64,000 nt of DNA, taken from assembly GCA_947496535.1 (NCBI GenBank), contig CANMDE010000005.1, positions 186,001 through 250,000 of the forward strand. Reading direction: 5' to 3'. The notes under the pieces were generated by a model, which saw only the letters and a list, made by a program, of their open reading frames with translations, was not told where the DNA came from and did no database searches. Every line of letters starts with the position of its first letter. Positions within the stretch are counted from its first letter, which is position 1. A program made the translations under genes and the position numbers. The DNA is from an uncultured Paracoccaceae bacterium. Lineage in GTDB: Bacteria > Pseudomonadota > Alphaproteobacteria > Rhodobacterales > Rhodobacteraceae. Of the stretch, positions 25,920 to 36,455 are shown in pieces.

Positions 25920-26606
25920 ATGTTTGCGGTTCTAAAAACCGGCGGCAAGCAGTATAAAGTGGCCTCTGGCGACGTATTGCGTGTCGAAAAGCTGGCAGCA
26001 CAAGCTGGCGACAAAGTTCAATTCAATGATATTCTGATGATCGGCAGCACAGTCGGCACACCTTTGGTTGAAGGTGCTGGCGTGCAGGCTGAAGTGATCG
26101 ATCAGATCAAGGGCGAAAAGACGATCAACTTCGTCAAGCGTCGCCGGAAACACGGCAGTCAGCGCAAGAAGGGCCATCGTCAGCAGCTGACACTGGTACG
26201 TATTGCCGACATCCTTGAAAAGGGTGCTGACAAGTCCGGTGTTATGGCAGCTGTTTCTGGCGCCGGTGTTGTTGCTGCTCCTGCAGCGGCTAAGCCAGCC
26301 AAGAAAGCGGCACCTAAGAAGGCTGAAGCCCCCAAGAAAGCTGAGGCTCCTAAGAAAGAAGCCAAGGCTGAAAAGCCAAAGGCAGCGCCGAAAAAAGCTG
26401 AAGCTGGTGCAGACGATCTGACGAAGATCAGCGGCGTTGGTCCGGTTATCGTCAAGAAGCTGCATGCACTTGGCGTGACAACATTCGCTCAGATCGCCGC
26501 ATGGACGCCTGAGGATGTGGCTGCTATGGACGAGAAACTAAACTTCAAAGGTCGCATCGACCGCGATGAGTGGCTCAAGCAAGCCGCAGAATTCGCTAAA
26601 GGTTAA
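25920..26606 (+). CDS. rplU: 50S ribosomal protein L21 with helix-hairpin-helix extension
   Basis: Residues 1-103 are a complete L21 ([44 protein letters not shown]). Most bacterial L21 proteins end here, but this one continues to 228 residues. A Lys/Ala/Pro linker of imperfect KKAEAP repeats (about 128-165) leads to a helix-hairpin-helix-like domain ([34 protein letters not shown], about 168-228). Such tailed L21 proteins are known in Rhodobacterales. ATG 25920 is set by AAGGA 7 nt upstream. The tail may bind RNA or another ribosomal factor; this is inference. Confidence 0.93.
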   Translation: MFAVLKTGGKQYKVASGDVLRVEKLAAQAGDKVQFNDILMIGSTVGTPLVEGAGVQAEVIDQIKGEKTINFVKRRRKHGSQRKKGHRQQLTLVRIADILEKGADKSGVMAAVSGAGVVAAPAAAKPAKKAAPKKAEAPKKAEAPKKEAKAEKPKAAPKKAEAGADDLTKISGVGPVIVKKLHALGVTTFAQIAAWTPEDVAAMDEKLNFKGRIDRDEWLKQAAEFAKG

Positions 26607-26617
26607 GGAGAGACCAA

Positions 26618-26887
26618 ATGGCACATAAAAAAGCAGGCGGTTCATCCCGTAACGGGCGCGACTCAGCTGGTCGCCGCCTTGGCGTAAAAAAATTCGGTGG
26701 CGAAGACGTGATCGCTGGCAACATCATCATGCGTCAGCGTGGCACAAAGATGTGGCCAGGCACAGGCGTTGGCATGGGAAAAGATCACACGATCTTTGCC
26801 ACCATCAATGGCGCTGTGAAATTCCACAAAGGCCTTAAAGGCCGAACCTTTATTTCGGTTCTCCCAGTGGCGGAGGCCGCGGAGTAA
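26618..26887 (+). CDS. rpmA: 50S ribosomal protein L27
   Basis: This 89-residue L27 has the expected start [28 protein letters not shown], with the N-terminal tail that reaches the peptidyl-transferase centre, and [23 protein letters not shown]. It follows rplU by 11 bp with GGAGAGA before the ATG, and a strong terminator follows. Confidence 0.97.
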   Translation: MAHKKAGGSSRNGRDSAGRRLGVKKFGGEDVIAGNIIMRQRGTKMWPGTGVGMGKDHTIFATINGAVKFHKGLKGRTFISVLPVAEAAE

Positions 26888-26914
26888 GCCGAAAAACTCA
26901 GGTAACGTATTTGA

Positions 26915-26945
26915 GGGGATCGGTGAACACCGATCCCCTTTTTTT
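26915..26945 (+). terminator. Rho-independent terminator after rpmA
   Basis: GGGGATCGGTG (26915-26925) pairs with CACCGATCCCC (26928-26938) and is followed by seven T. It closes the rplU-rpmA unit before the GNAT genes. Confidence 0.95.
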
Positions 26946-27014
26946 ATTCATAGTTTCGCCACCATGTTGGGGTAGGGCTGCGGAATACGAGTGTTGTTTT
27001 CGAGGAGGAAAGCA

Positions 27015-27557
27015 ATGAGACATGAGGAAATCACCGTGCAGGACACGATCTACGCTGATCGGTTCGTTATGCGTCCATGCCGCAAGTCAGATGCTGGTCT
27101 GATTGCGATGTATGCTGCTGACGACCGTGTGGCCCGTGGTACCCGCGCGATGCCTCATCCTCTTCCCCCTGGCACGGTTGAGGCCATGATCGAGCGCGCC
27201 AGTAGGCCAAGCCGGACGGAAGATGTCTGGGTCATCGATGGTTCGGCGCACGGCCATGCAGAGGCTTTGGGGCTGATTTCACTGGAGCGGATGGATCGCG
27301 ACCAGTCAGAAGTGTTTTTCTGGATCGCGCCAGCATTCTGGAACACGGGCTTTGCAACAGAGGCTTTGCGCAAGCTGATCGTCGCTGATCCGCATCGATC
27401 CGACCGCATTTTTGCAGAGGTGTTTCAGGACAATCCTGGCTCTGCCCGCGTGCTCACGAATTGTGGCTTTGACTATCTGGGCGATGCAGAGGCATTCTCG
27501 GTGGCACGCAATGCTACGGTGCCGACATGGACATACACGATGAAAATGGGGCAGTAG
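27015..27557 (+). CDS. GNAT family N-acetyltransferase (first of three)
   Basis: This 180-residue protein has a RimJ/RimL-like GNAT fold: LRxxRKSDAGLIAMYAADDRVARGT at the N-terminus, FFWIAPAFWNTGFATEALRKLI as the acetyl-CoA loop at about 107-128, and the FAEVFQDNPGSARVLTNCGFDYLG motif. ATG 27015 follows a perfect GAGGAGG site. It overlaps the next GNAT gene by 31 nt. The acceptor is unknown. Confidence 0.85.
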   Translation: MRHEEITVQDTIYADRFVMRPCRKSDAGLIAMYAADDRVARGTRAMPHPLPPGTVEAMIERASRPSRTEDVWVIDGSAHGHAEALGLISLERMDRDQSEVFFWIAPAFWNTGFATEALRKLIVADPHRSDRIFAEVFQDNPGSARVLTNCGFDYLGDAEAFSVARNATVPTWTYTMKMGQ

Positions 27558-28060
27558 CTGTCCCCACGCTATATACCGAACGTCTGAGCCTGCGCGCGCC
27601 CACAATGCGCGACGCGCGGGTCATCACGAAAGCGATCAACAACATCAATATCAGCCGTTGGCTGACTGTGGTGCCTTTCCCGTATGGAATCACCGATGCG
27701 GAATGGTTCATCAACGAAAACCTGAAGGGCCGGTTCAGGGCCCATTTGATCTGGCAGAATGATGTGTTGATTGGGACCGTCGGTCTGGATGATGAACTTG
27801 GCTACTGGCTGGTTGAGGACGCTTGGGGCAAGGGCTATGCGACCGAGGCTTGCAGGGCAGTGATTGCGCATCATTTTGCGACGACTGACAATGATCTTAT
27901 CAAATCCAGCTATTTTGTTGAAAACAATGCATCCCGTAATGTTCTGACAAAGCTTTGTTTTGTCGATGTCGGCGCGCATGTGCATCATTCGGTGGCCCGG
28001 GGCGAGGATGTGCCCGGCCGCAGTATGGAACTGTCGCGCGAACGCTGGAATAGCCTCTAA
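27527..28060 (+). CDS. GNAT family N-acetyltransferase (second of three)
   Basis: This 177-residue paralogue has TERLSLRAPTMRDARVITKAINNINISRWL at the start, the acetyl-CoA-binding stretch GYWLVEDAWGKGYATEACRAVI (about 89-110) and VENNASRNVLTKLCFVDVG. The pattern is that of the RimJ/RimL group, which acetylates N-terminal amines or small molecules. The overlap with the first GNAT suggests coupling. No substrate can be named. Confidence 0.85.
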   Translation: MDIHDENGAVAVPTLYTERLSLRAPTMRDARVITKAINNINISRWLTVVPFPYGITDAEWFINENLKGRFRAHLIWQNDVLIGTVGLDDELGYWLVEDAWGKGYATEACRAVIAHHFATTDNDLIKSSYFVENNASRNVLTKLCFVDVGAHVHHSVARGEDVPGRSMELSRERWNSL

Positions 28061-28061
28061 A

Positions 28062-28562
28062 ATGGTTGAACTGAAGTATCGGGATATCCGCCCCGGCGAT
28101 CTAACTGATTTGACCGAAGTGGCTTCTGATTGGTCGGTTGTTCGTCAGTTGGGTGGCTGGCCATGGCCACCTGAACCGGAGTTCACCAAATCCCGGTGCC
28201 AACCTTATGACGGCGACGGGTTTGTCTGGGCTATCTGCATTGATGACAAACTTTATGGCACCATTGGCGTTACCGGCGGTGATCTTGGCTACATGCTTAA
28301 CCCTGTTGTGCACGGAAAAGGTATTGCGACCAAGGCCACTGAGGCTGCGGTCGCCCATGCCTATGCCACGCAGGATCGCGATGTAATCACCGGTTCAACC
28401 TGGTACGACAATCCCGCCTCAGCCCGTGTGTTGGGGAAACTGGGATTCGTGCATTGGCAAACCCGCTATGTCCGTAGCAAGGCGCGTGGCTTTCCGGTGC
28501 TGGTCCACCATCGCAAGCTCACCCGTGAAACATGGCAGCGCTTGAGAAGCGCGGCGCAATAG
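28062..28562 (+). CDS. GNAT family N-acetyltransferase (third of three)
   Basis: This 166-residue protein shows LKYRDIRPGDLTDLTEVASDWSVVRQLGGWPWPP, the acetyl-CoA motif GYMLNPVVHGKGIATKATEAAV (about 86-107) and YDNPASARVLGKLGFVHW. ATG 28062 lies one base after the stop of the preceding GNAT, so translation is probably by reinitiation. The open frame extends upstream inside the second GNAT but without a ribosome site. The gene ends 39 bp before obgE. Confidence 0.83.
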   Translation: MVELKYRDIRPGDLTDLTEVASDWSVVRQLGGWPWPPEPEFTKSRCQPYDGDGFVWAICIDDKLYGTIGVTGGDLGYMLNPVVHGKGIATKATEAAVAHAYATQDRDVITGSTWYDNPASARVLGKLGFVHWQTRYVRSKARGFPVLVHHRKLTRETWQRLRSAAQ

Positions 28563-28598
28563 ATTATCGCCTCCGCTGAACAACCCCGGAAAGCGTAA

Positions 28599-30742
<2,144 letters not shown>

Positions 30743-30752
30743 GGAAAGACAG

Positions 30753-32018
30753 ATGAACGACCATGATGTGATCGGACCCATGATGGCGCAAATCGGGGCG
30801 GACGCGCAGGCCGCGGCGGCGGTTTTGGCAACTGCGAGCGCGGAGACCAAGGCGCAGGCGTTGAACGATGCAGCCGATGCCGTCTGGGATCAGCGCGACG
30901 CCATCATTGTTGCAAACAAGAAAGACCTCGCATTTGGGGCTGATAAGGGCCTGTCGCCGGCGATGATGGACCGCTTGATGCTGAATGAGGATCGTATTCA
31001 GGGGATGGTTGATGGTCTTCGCGCGGTAGCTGCGCAGACCGATCCCGTGGGCGAAGTGACCGAGGAATGGACCCAACCTAACGGTCTTCATATTCAAAGG
31101 GTTCGTACGCCTATTGGCGTGATCGGTGTGATCTACGAAAGCCGCCCCAACGTGACCGCAGATGCAGGTGCGCTTTGCCTGAAATCCGGCAATGCCGTGA
31201 TCCTGCGCGGCGGATCCGAAAGTTTTCATTCTTCTGGGGCTATTCATGCATGTCTGGCCAAGGGCCTCGCATCGGCTGGCCTGCCTGAAACGGCCATCCA
31301 GTTGGTTCCTACCCGTGATCGGGCTGCCGTGACCGCCATGTTGCAAGCGCAGGACCATATTGATGTGATTGTGCCTCGGGGTGGTAAGGGCCTTGTTGGG
31401 CTTGTTCAACGCGAGGCTCGTGTTCCTGTATTTGCACATCTGGAAGGCATCTGCCACGTCTATGTGGATGGCGCCGCCGACGTCGCCAAGGCCCGTGCCG
31501 TGCTTGTAAATGCCAAGGCCCGGCGCACTGGTATTTGCGGATCTGCCGAGACTGTTCTGGTCGATCAGGCGTTTTTCGACAAACACGGCGATGTCCTGAC
31601 ACTTGATCTGTTGAAGGCTGGCGTCGAAGTGCGGGCTGAAGGGCAACTTGCCAACACTCCCGGCACGACAAAGGCGCAGGCTGAGGATTTCGGTCAAGAG
31701 TTCCTCGATATGATCATCGCTGCCAAAATAGTGGATGGGGTTGATGAGGCCATCGCCCACATCAAAAAATACGGATCTAACCACACCGACGCGATCATTA
31801 CCGAGGATGACGCGGTGGCCGACCGTTTTTTCCGCCATCTTGATAGTGCGATCCTGATGCGCAACGCATCAACCCAGTTCGCCGATGGGGGAGAGTTCGG
31901 CATGGGTGCCGAGATCGGTATAGCCACCGGCAAACTGCATGCGCGGGGCCCTGTCGGAGCCGTGCAGTTAACTAGCTTCAAATATCTGGTGACAGGCGAC
32001 GGGGCTGTGCGACCGTAG
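30753..32018 (+). CDS. proA: Glutamate-5-semialdehyde dehydrogenase (gamma-glutamyl phosphate reductase)
   Basis: This 421-residue NADPH-dependent enzyme carries out the second step of proline synthesis. Key blocks are [46 protein letters not shown], and the catalytic Cys in [25 protein letters not shown] precedes ATG 30753. It forms an operon with proB, as in many bacteria. Confidence 0.96.
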   Translation: MNDHDVIGPMMAQIGADAQAAAAVLATASAETKAQALNDAADAVWDQRDAIIVANKKDLAFGADKGLSPAMMDRLMLNEDRIQGMVDGLRAVAAQTDPVGEVTEEWTQPNGLHIQRVRTPIGVIGVIYESRPNVTADAGALCLKSGNAVILRGGSESFHSSGAIHACLAKGLASAGLPETAIQLVPTRDRAAVTAMLQAQDHIDVIVPRGGKGLVGLVQREARVPVFAHLEGICHVYVDGAADVAKARAVLVNAKARRTGICGSAETVLVDQAFFDKHGDVLTLDLLKAGVEVRAEGQLANTPGTTKAQAEDFGQEFLDMIIAAKIVDGVDEAIAHIKKYGSNHTDAIITEDDAVADRFFRHLDSAILMRNASTQFADGGEFGMGAEIGIATGKLHARGPVGAVQLTSFKYLVTGDGAVRP

Positions 32019-32145
32019 CAAGACGGCTGCGGTACCCCTCTCCGTTGAATTTCTGCTTCCAAAAACCATCAACATGCGTCGTGCTGACGCTTGCAGCCGC
32101 GTCCCGGCACCCCTACGTTCCGCGCAACTGAGGACGGAGACTTCC

Positions 32146-33282
32146 ATGGCCACAAAACGCAACATCTTTGAAGAGGTCGGCGACACTCCAAAGCAAACCG
32201 CAGCACCCGGCGTCATTGACCGGGCCGGGCAGGGCGCGCGAGGCGCTATTCGCATTTGGCTAATGGTTCTCTTTGCGCTTGTGGTTCTGATGATTGCTGT
32301 TGGTGGACTGACCCGATTGACCGATAGCGGACTGTCCATCACCGAATGGCAGCCTGTCACCGGAGCGCTGCCGCCAATGTCAGAGGTGGAGTGGACGGTC
32401 GAGTTCGACAAATACCGCGCCATTCCCGAATACCAGTTGCAAAACAAGGGGATGAGCCTTGCAGAGTTCAAGGTCATCTACTGGTGGGAATGGGGACACC
32501 GACAATTGGGCCGGGTGATTGGGCTCGTCTGGGCCGCCGGGTTCGTGTTCTTTCTTGCCACCAAGAAAATCCCTACCGGTTGGACCGGTCGGTTGTTGTT
32601 CATTGGCGCTTTGGGTGGTTTGCAGGGGGCCATTGGCTGGTGGATGGTGTCGTCTGGACTTGAAGAAGGAATGCTTGATGTCGCGTCCTACCGGTTGGCC
32701 ACGCATCTGGGGCTGGCCTTTGTGATACTGGGGTTCATCGTTTGGTATGTGTATCGTCTGGGGCGCACGCAGGCGGAACTACTACAGGCGCGGCGCAGCG
32801 GCGATGGTGGTCTGGTTAATGTTTCGAACGTCTTGGTTGGCTTTGCTTTCGTCCAAATTCTGATCGGTGCGCTGGTTGCCGGCATTGACGCCGGGCGTGC
32901 CTATCCCGACTGGCCGCTGATGGCAGGGGGCTTCTTGCCACCCGAACCCTTCGGCTTGGCACCGGTCTGGCGCAACTTTTTTGAGGATGCCGGGTTGGTG
33001 CAATTCATGCATAGGATGGCTGGTTATGTCTTGTTTCTATTCGGTGTTTTTGTCTGGCTGCGCGCCAGAAAGTCTGCCAACCGGCGTACGCAGGCCGCGT
33101 TCAACATGATCATGGCAATGATGTTCATTCAGGTCGTGCTGGGTATTGTGACCGTCATCTACTCTGCCCCGTGGCACGTGGCGATTGTTCATCAGTTCGG
33201 GGCGGTTCTACTCTGGGCGATGATCCTGCGGGGGCGGTTCCTGGCCCAATACCCGATTGCACAATCTGTAAGAGGCGCTTGA
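32146..33282 (+). CDS. ctaA: Heme A synthase
   Basis: This 378-residue inner-membrane protein oxidises the C8 methyl of heme O to make heme A for cytochrome aa3 oxidase. Eight membrane helices are visible, with conserved histidines in WWEWGHRQLGRVIGLVWA, ATHLGLAF, VQFMHRMAGY and VAIVHQFGAV, the heme ligands of the family. ATG 32146 follows GAGGACGGAGA; an upstream in-frame ATG (32074) lacks one. It ends 1 bp before the M32 carboxypeptidase gene. Confidence 0.94.
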   Translation: MATKRNIFEEVGDTPKQTAAPGVIDRAGQGARGAIRIWLMVLFALVVLMIAVGGLTRLTDSGLSITEWQPVTGALPPMSEVEWTVEFDKYRAIPEYQLQNKGMSLAEFKVIYWWEWGHRQLGRVIGLVWAAGFVFFLATKKIPTGWTGRLLFIGALGGLQGAIGWWMVSSGLEEGMLDVASYRLATHLGLAFVILGFIVWYVYRLGRTQAELLQARRSGDGGLVNVSNVLVGFAFVQILIGALVAGIDAGRAYPDWPLMAGGFLPPEPFGLAPVWRNFFEDAGLVQFMHRMAGYVLFLFGVFVWLRARKSANRRTQAAFNMIMAMMFIQVVLGIVTVIYSAPWHVAIVHQFGAVLLWAMILRGRFLAQYPIAQSVRGA

Positions 33283-33283
33283 G

Positions 33284-34753
33284 ATGACCGCATATGATGA
33301 TCTGATGGCGTTCCAACGCGAGACCGAAGCGTTGGATATGATCGCAGGCCGCCTTGGTTGGGACCAAGAGACGATGATGCCGGAAGGTGCAACGACGCAA
33401 AGGGCCGAAGAGCACGGGGCGATGGCCAATATCCTGCACGCCCGGCGTATCGACCCGCGTGTGGGCGAATGGCTGGAGAAAGCTGAAGCGGCAGATGATG
33501 TCGCCGCCGCCAATCTGCGTCACATCCAACGCAGCTATGATCGCACGGCGAAAGTACCGGCGGAACTGGCAGCAGAACTGGCAAAAACAACGTCACTTGC
33601 CCACCGTATATGGGCCAAAGCGCGGGCCGAGGAAGATGTCGCATCTTTTCTGCCGATCCTGCAAAAAGTGTTGGATCTGCGCAAAGAAGAGGCTGCGGCA
33701 GTTGCGGGAGATGCCAATCCTTATGATGCGCTGCTGGACGATTATGAACCGGGTGCCACGGGCGCAAGCCTTGCCGCGATGTTTGATGCATTGCGACCGC
33801 GCCTCGTGGAACTTCGTGCTGCTATTCTGGAAAAGCCTGCACCTGCGGCGCTGACTGGCAGTTTCGATGAGGCGGGACAATTGGCATTGTCACAAAAGCT
33901 GGCACTTGCGTTCGGATATGACCTTCAGCATGGCCGGATCGACAAGGCAGTCCATCCGTTCTCTTCTGGTTCTGGCCTGGATGTGCGGATCACGACGCGG
34001 ACGAACCTGCAAGACCCGTTCAATTGCTTTTATTCCACCGTGCATGAAGTGGGTCACGCGACCTATGAGCAGGGGATCCATGATGCCTATCTGCTGACAC
34101 CATTGGGGGCGGGCGTTTCCATGGGCGTGCATGAAAGCCAAAGCCGGATTTACGAAAACCAACTGGGCCGCAGCCGCGCGTTTACCGGATGGCTCTATGG
34201 TCAGATGCGAGACACGTTTGGCGATTTCGGCATTGCTGATGAGGAGGCGTTCTTTGCCACTGCCAACCGGGTCCATGATGGGTTCATCCGGACGGAGGCG
34301 GATGAAGTCCAATACAACCTGCATGTTCTTCTGCGCTTTGATCTGGAGCGGGCGCTGATAGCTGGTGATCTGGCGGTAAATGATCTGGAAACGGCCTGGA
34401 ACGACCGTTTCAAGGCGGATTTTGGCTATGCGGTCGATAAGCCATCAAACGGCGTCTTGCAGGATGTGCATTGGTCCGAAGGGCTGTTTGGTTACTTCCC
34501 GACCTACACACTGGGCAATGTTTATGCGGGATGTCTGCATGAGGCATTGCGCAAGGCGGTGCCCGGTCTGGATGATGATCTCGCGCGTGGTGATACCTCC
34601 CGGGCGACGGGATGGTTGCGGGAGAATTTGCAGCAGCACGGCGGATTGCGGACACCTGTCGAGACAATTGCACACGCGGCTGGGGTGGCGCCAACGGAAG
34701 GGCCTTTGCTGGAATATCTTGAAGCGAAGTTTAGCGGGATCTACGGGCTTTGA
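33284..34753 (+). CDS. M32 family metallocarboxypeptidase
   Basis: This 489-residue protein is a thermostable carboxypeptidase 1 (Taq type), which removes C-terminal residues from peptides using zinc. The signature is complete: VHEVGHATYEQG with His254 and His258 as metal ligands, GVSMGVHESQSRIYENQLGRS downstream with the third ligand, and HPFSSGSGLDVRITTR before it. Length matches the family. It follows ctaA by 1 bp. Confidence 0.94.
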   Translation: MTAYDDLMAFQRETEALDMIAGRLGWDQETMMPEGATTQRAEEHGAMANILHARRIDPRVGEWLEKAEAADDVAAANLRHIQRSYDRTAKVPAELAAELAKTTSLAHRIWAKARAEEDVASFLPILQKVLDLRKEEAAAVAGDANPYDALLDDYEPGATGASLAAMFDALRPRLVELRAAILEKPAPAALTGSFDEAGQLALSQKLALAFGYDLQHGRIDKAVHPFSSGSGLDVRITTRTNLQDPFNCFYSTVHEVGHATYEQGIHDAYLLTPLGAGVSMGVHESQSRIYENQLGRSRAFTGWLYGQMRDTFGDFGIADEEAFFATANRVHDGFIRTEADEVQYNLHVLLRFDLERALIAGDLAVNDLETAWNDRFKADFGYAVDKPSNGVLQDVHWSEGLFGYFPTYTLGNVYAGCLHEALRKAVPGLDDDLARGDTSRATGWLRENLQQHGGLRTPVETIAHAAGVAPTEGPLLEYLEAKFSGIYGL

Positions 34754-34822
34754 TGAAACGGAGCGGCTGCGCCGCATGATATTATTTGGGCCTTCGGCGA
34801 GAGTTTTTTGGCCAAGATGAAG

Positions 34823-35605
34823 TCAGGACCAGTCCGGGACGCGCTTTTCCAGGAAAGCTGAAATACCCTCATCTGTATCGGCGTCTAGCATGTTCTGGAG
34901 CATAACCTCTCCGGTATAGCGATAGGCCTCTGCCATTGTCATTTGTGCCTGCTGATAAAATGCGGCTTTGCCGATTTTGATGGCTGAGGGCAGTTTCTTT
35001 GCGATCGTTTCGGCCATTTCCCTTGTTTCTTTCACCAACGCATCCGCATGGACGGCCCGATTGATCAGGCCCAGATCCTGCGCCTCGCGTGCATTGATGA
35101 AACGGCCTGTGGTCAGCATTTCGAACGCAGCCTTGCGTTGGATATTGCGGGTGAGAGCAACCATGGGTGTCGAGCAAAACAGGCCGATATTCACGCCATT
35201 GACGCCAAACCGTGTGTCATCAGCAGCAACGGCCATGTCGCAACTGGCAACGAGTTGGCAGCCTGCGGCGGTGGCGATCCCGTGAACCTGAGCAATGACG
35301 GGCTGGGGCAGGGACTGTATGCGTCGCATTAGTGTGCCGCAGCGATCAAAGAGACCCTTGAAATAGGTGGCGCCACCGTCTTTGGCGTTTCGGCCCACCT
35401 GCATTTCCTTGAGATCGTGACCGGCACAGAAGGCTTTGCCGCGGCCCGCCAGAATAATAGTCCTGACACCGGGGTCATCCGCGATTTGATCAAGGGCGGT
35501 CTGGAGCGCGTCCAACATCCCGTCGGACAGCGCATTCAGCCGATCTGGCGCGTTCATGGTCAGCGTTGCAACTGACGCCGCGTCATCGCGCTCCACGATT
35601 GTCAT
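34823..35605 (-). CDS. Enoyl-CoA hydratase/isomerase family protein
   Basis: This 260-residue crotonase-fold enzyme has the CoA-binding stretch AFCAGHDLKEMQ (about 59-70), the oxyanion-hole block VIAQVHGIATAAGCQLVASCDMAVAADDTRFGVNGVNIGLF (about 102-143) and EMLTTGRFINAREAQDLGLINRAV. In place of the two catalytic glutamates of true hydratases it has Ala114 and Gly137-type positions, so it may be an isomerase or another crotonase activity. GGGAGATC precedes ATG 35605. It lies divergent from the thioesterase gene, 51 bp apart. Confidence 0.85.
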   Translation of the reverse strand: MTIVERDDAASVATLTMNAPDRLNALSDGMLDALQTALDQIADDPGVRTIILAGRGKAFCAGHDLKEMQVGRNAKDGGATYFKGLFDRCGTLMRRIQSLPQPVIAQVHGIATAAGCQLVASCDMAVAADDTRFGVNGVNIGLFCSTPMVALTRNIQRKAAFEMLTTGRFINAREAQDLGLINRAVHADALVKETREMAETIAKKLPSAIKIGKAAFYQQAQMTMAEAYRYTGEVMLQNMLDADTDEGISAFLEKRVPDWS

Positions 35606-35656
35606 TGTCGATCTCCCATGCTGATTTGACGTTAGGTTAAGTTAGCGAGGCGCAAG

Positions 35657-36076
35657 ATGGAACTAAAGATGGACATTCCGCAGCTTGAACGCTTTGTGGC
35701 GGACCATTTTCCGCAATTGGGTGACGATTTTGCGATTGAGGCACTGACGAGCGATGGTGCCACCATCCGCCTGAGAGTAAGCGAGCGGCATTTGCGCCCC
35801 GGTGGAACGGTGTCTGGCCCATCGATGTTCGCGCTGGCCGATGTCGGTATGTATTTGGCCATTCTGGCGCGGTTGGGGCCAGTCGCGCTTGCTGTGACAA
35901 CCAATTGTTCGATCGATTTTATGCGCAAACCTGCGGCCGGGGCCGACATGATATGCCAGACACGGCTTTTGAAGCTTGGCCGCGTTTTGGCAGTGGGGGA
36001 CGCTATTCTATACAGCGAGGGGCAAGATGCCCCCGTGGCGCGCGCGTCGCTGACCTATTCGATCCCTCCACAATAA
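35657..36076 (+). CDS. PaaI family hotdog-fold thioesterase
   Basis: This 139-residue protein has the hotdog thioesterase pattern of the PaaI/YdiI group: HLRPGGTVSGPSMFALADVGMYLAILAR (central helix, about 51-78), TTNCSIDFMRKPAAGADM and the LGRVLAVGDAILYSEG strand. It probably hydrolyses acyl-CoA esters. It is divergent from the crotonase gene, so the two may share regulation. A hairpin follows the stop. Confidence 0.87.
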   Translation: MELKMDIPQLERFVADHFPQLGDDFAIEALTSDGATIRLRVSERHLRPGGTVSGPSMFALADVGMYLAILARLGPVALAVTTNCSIDFMRKPAAGADMICQTRLLKLGRVLAVGDAILYSEGQDAPVARASLTYSIPPQ

Positions 36077-36100
36077 AAAGGGGCCGGAAAAATCCGGCCC
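36075..36100 (-). terminator. Rho-independent terminator (mainly for the DUF1127 gene)
   Basis: GGGCCGGA (36081-36088) pairs with TCCGGCCC (36093-36100) around AAAA. On the minus strand a CCTTTTT tract follows, so it terminates transcription from the DUF1127 gene; it lies at the 3' end of the convergent thioesterase gene too. Confidence 0.85.
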
Positions 36101-36122
36101 AGTCAGGAAGATGGCGGGTTTG

Positions 36123-36350
36123 TCAGTCCCGCCAGAACGGTTTGGACGCTTCCGCCGAAGCGGTGGGGTGGTCCAGACCGATGTCGCGCAGCATATGCGG
36201 CTCAAGAAGTCGCAGATCGCGGCGGGTTTTGCGGCGGGTGTCCCATTTGGTCACGACCACCGCGAACTTCACGGCAAGACCGGCCACAAGTGGCAGGCGG
36301 GCTTGGGCGTTCAGCAGGTTGATCTGCGCATGGTGGAGCGCGTGTGACAT
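36123..36350 (-). CDS. DUF1127 (YjiS-like) small protein
   Basis: This 75-residue protein has the DUF1127 motif RRDLRLLEPHMLRDIGLDHPTASAEASKPFWRD in its C-terminal half. Small DUF1127 proteins in alphaproteobacteria are linked to phosphate, nitrogen or stress responses and in some cases to RNA metabolism. AAAGGAG lies upstream of ATG 36350. It is divergent from a MocR-type regulator, whose repeat-rich promoter region it shares. Confidence 0.88.
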   Translation of the reverse strand: MSHALHHAQINLLNAQARLPLVAGLAVKFAVVVTKWDTRRKTRRDLRLLEPHMLRDIGLDHPTASAEASKPFWRD

Positions 36351-36362
36351 GGGATAACTCCT

Positions 36363-36455
36363 TTGTATTGTATTGACACAATATAGCGAAATGCTATGCA
36401 GTATAAATACAAATTAGCTGAATTAGGGTCTACAAATTGATTGTATCAGGTACAA
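36363..36455. promoter_or_regulatory. TTGTA/TACAA repeat cluster and promoter for the MocR-type regulator
   Basis: Six copies of TTGTA or its complement TACAA lie at 36363, 36368, 36408, 36431, 36441 and 36451; the last three alternate with 5-nt spacers (TACAA-N5-TTGTA-N5-TACAA). Within the cluster TTGACA (36373-36378), 16 bp and TGC-TATGCA (36392-36400) form an extended -10 promoter on the plus strand. MocR regulators bind multiple short repeats near their own promoter, so this is a likely autoregulatory operator for both divergent genes. Confidence 0.55.
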
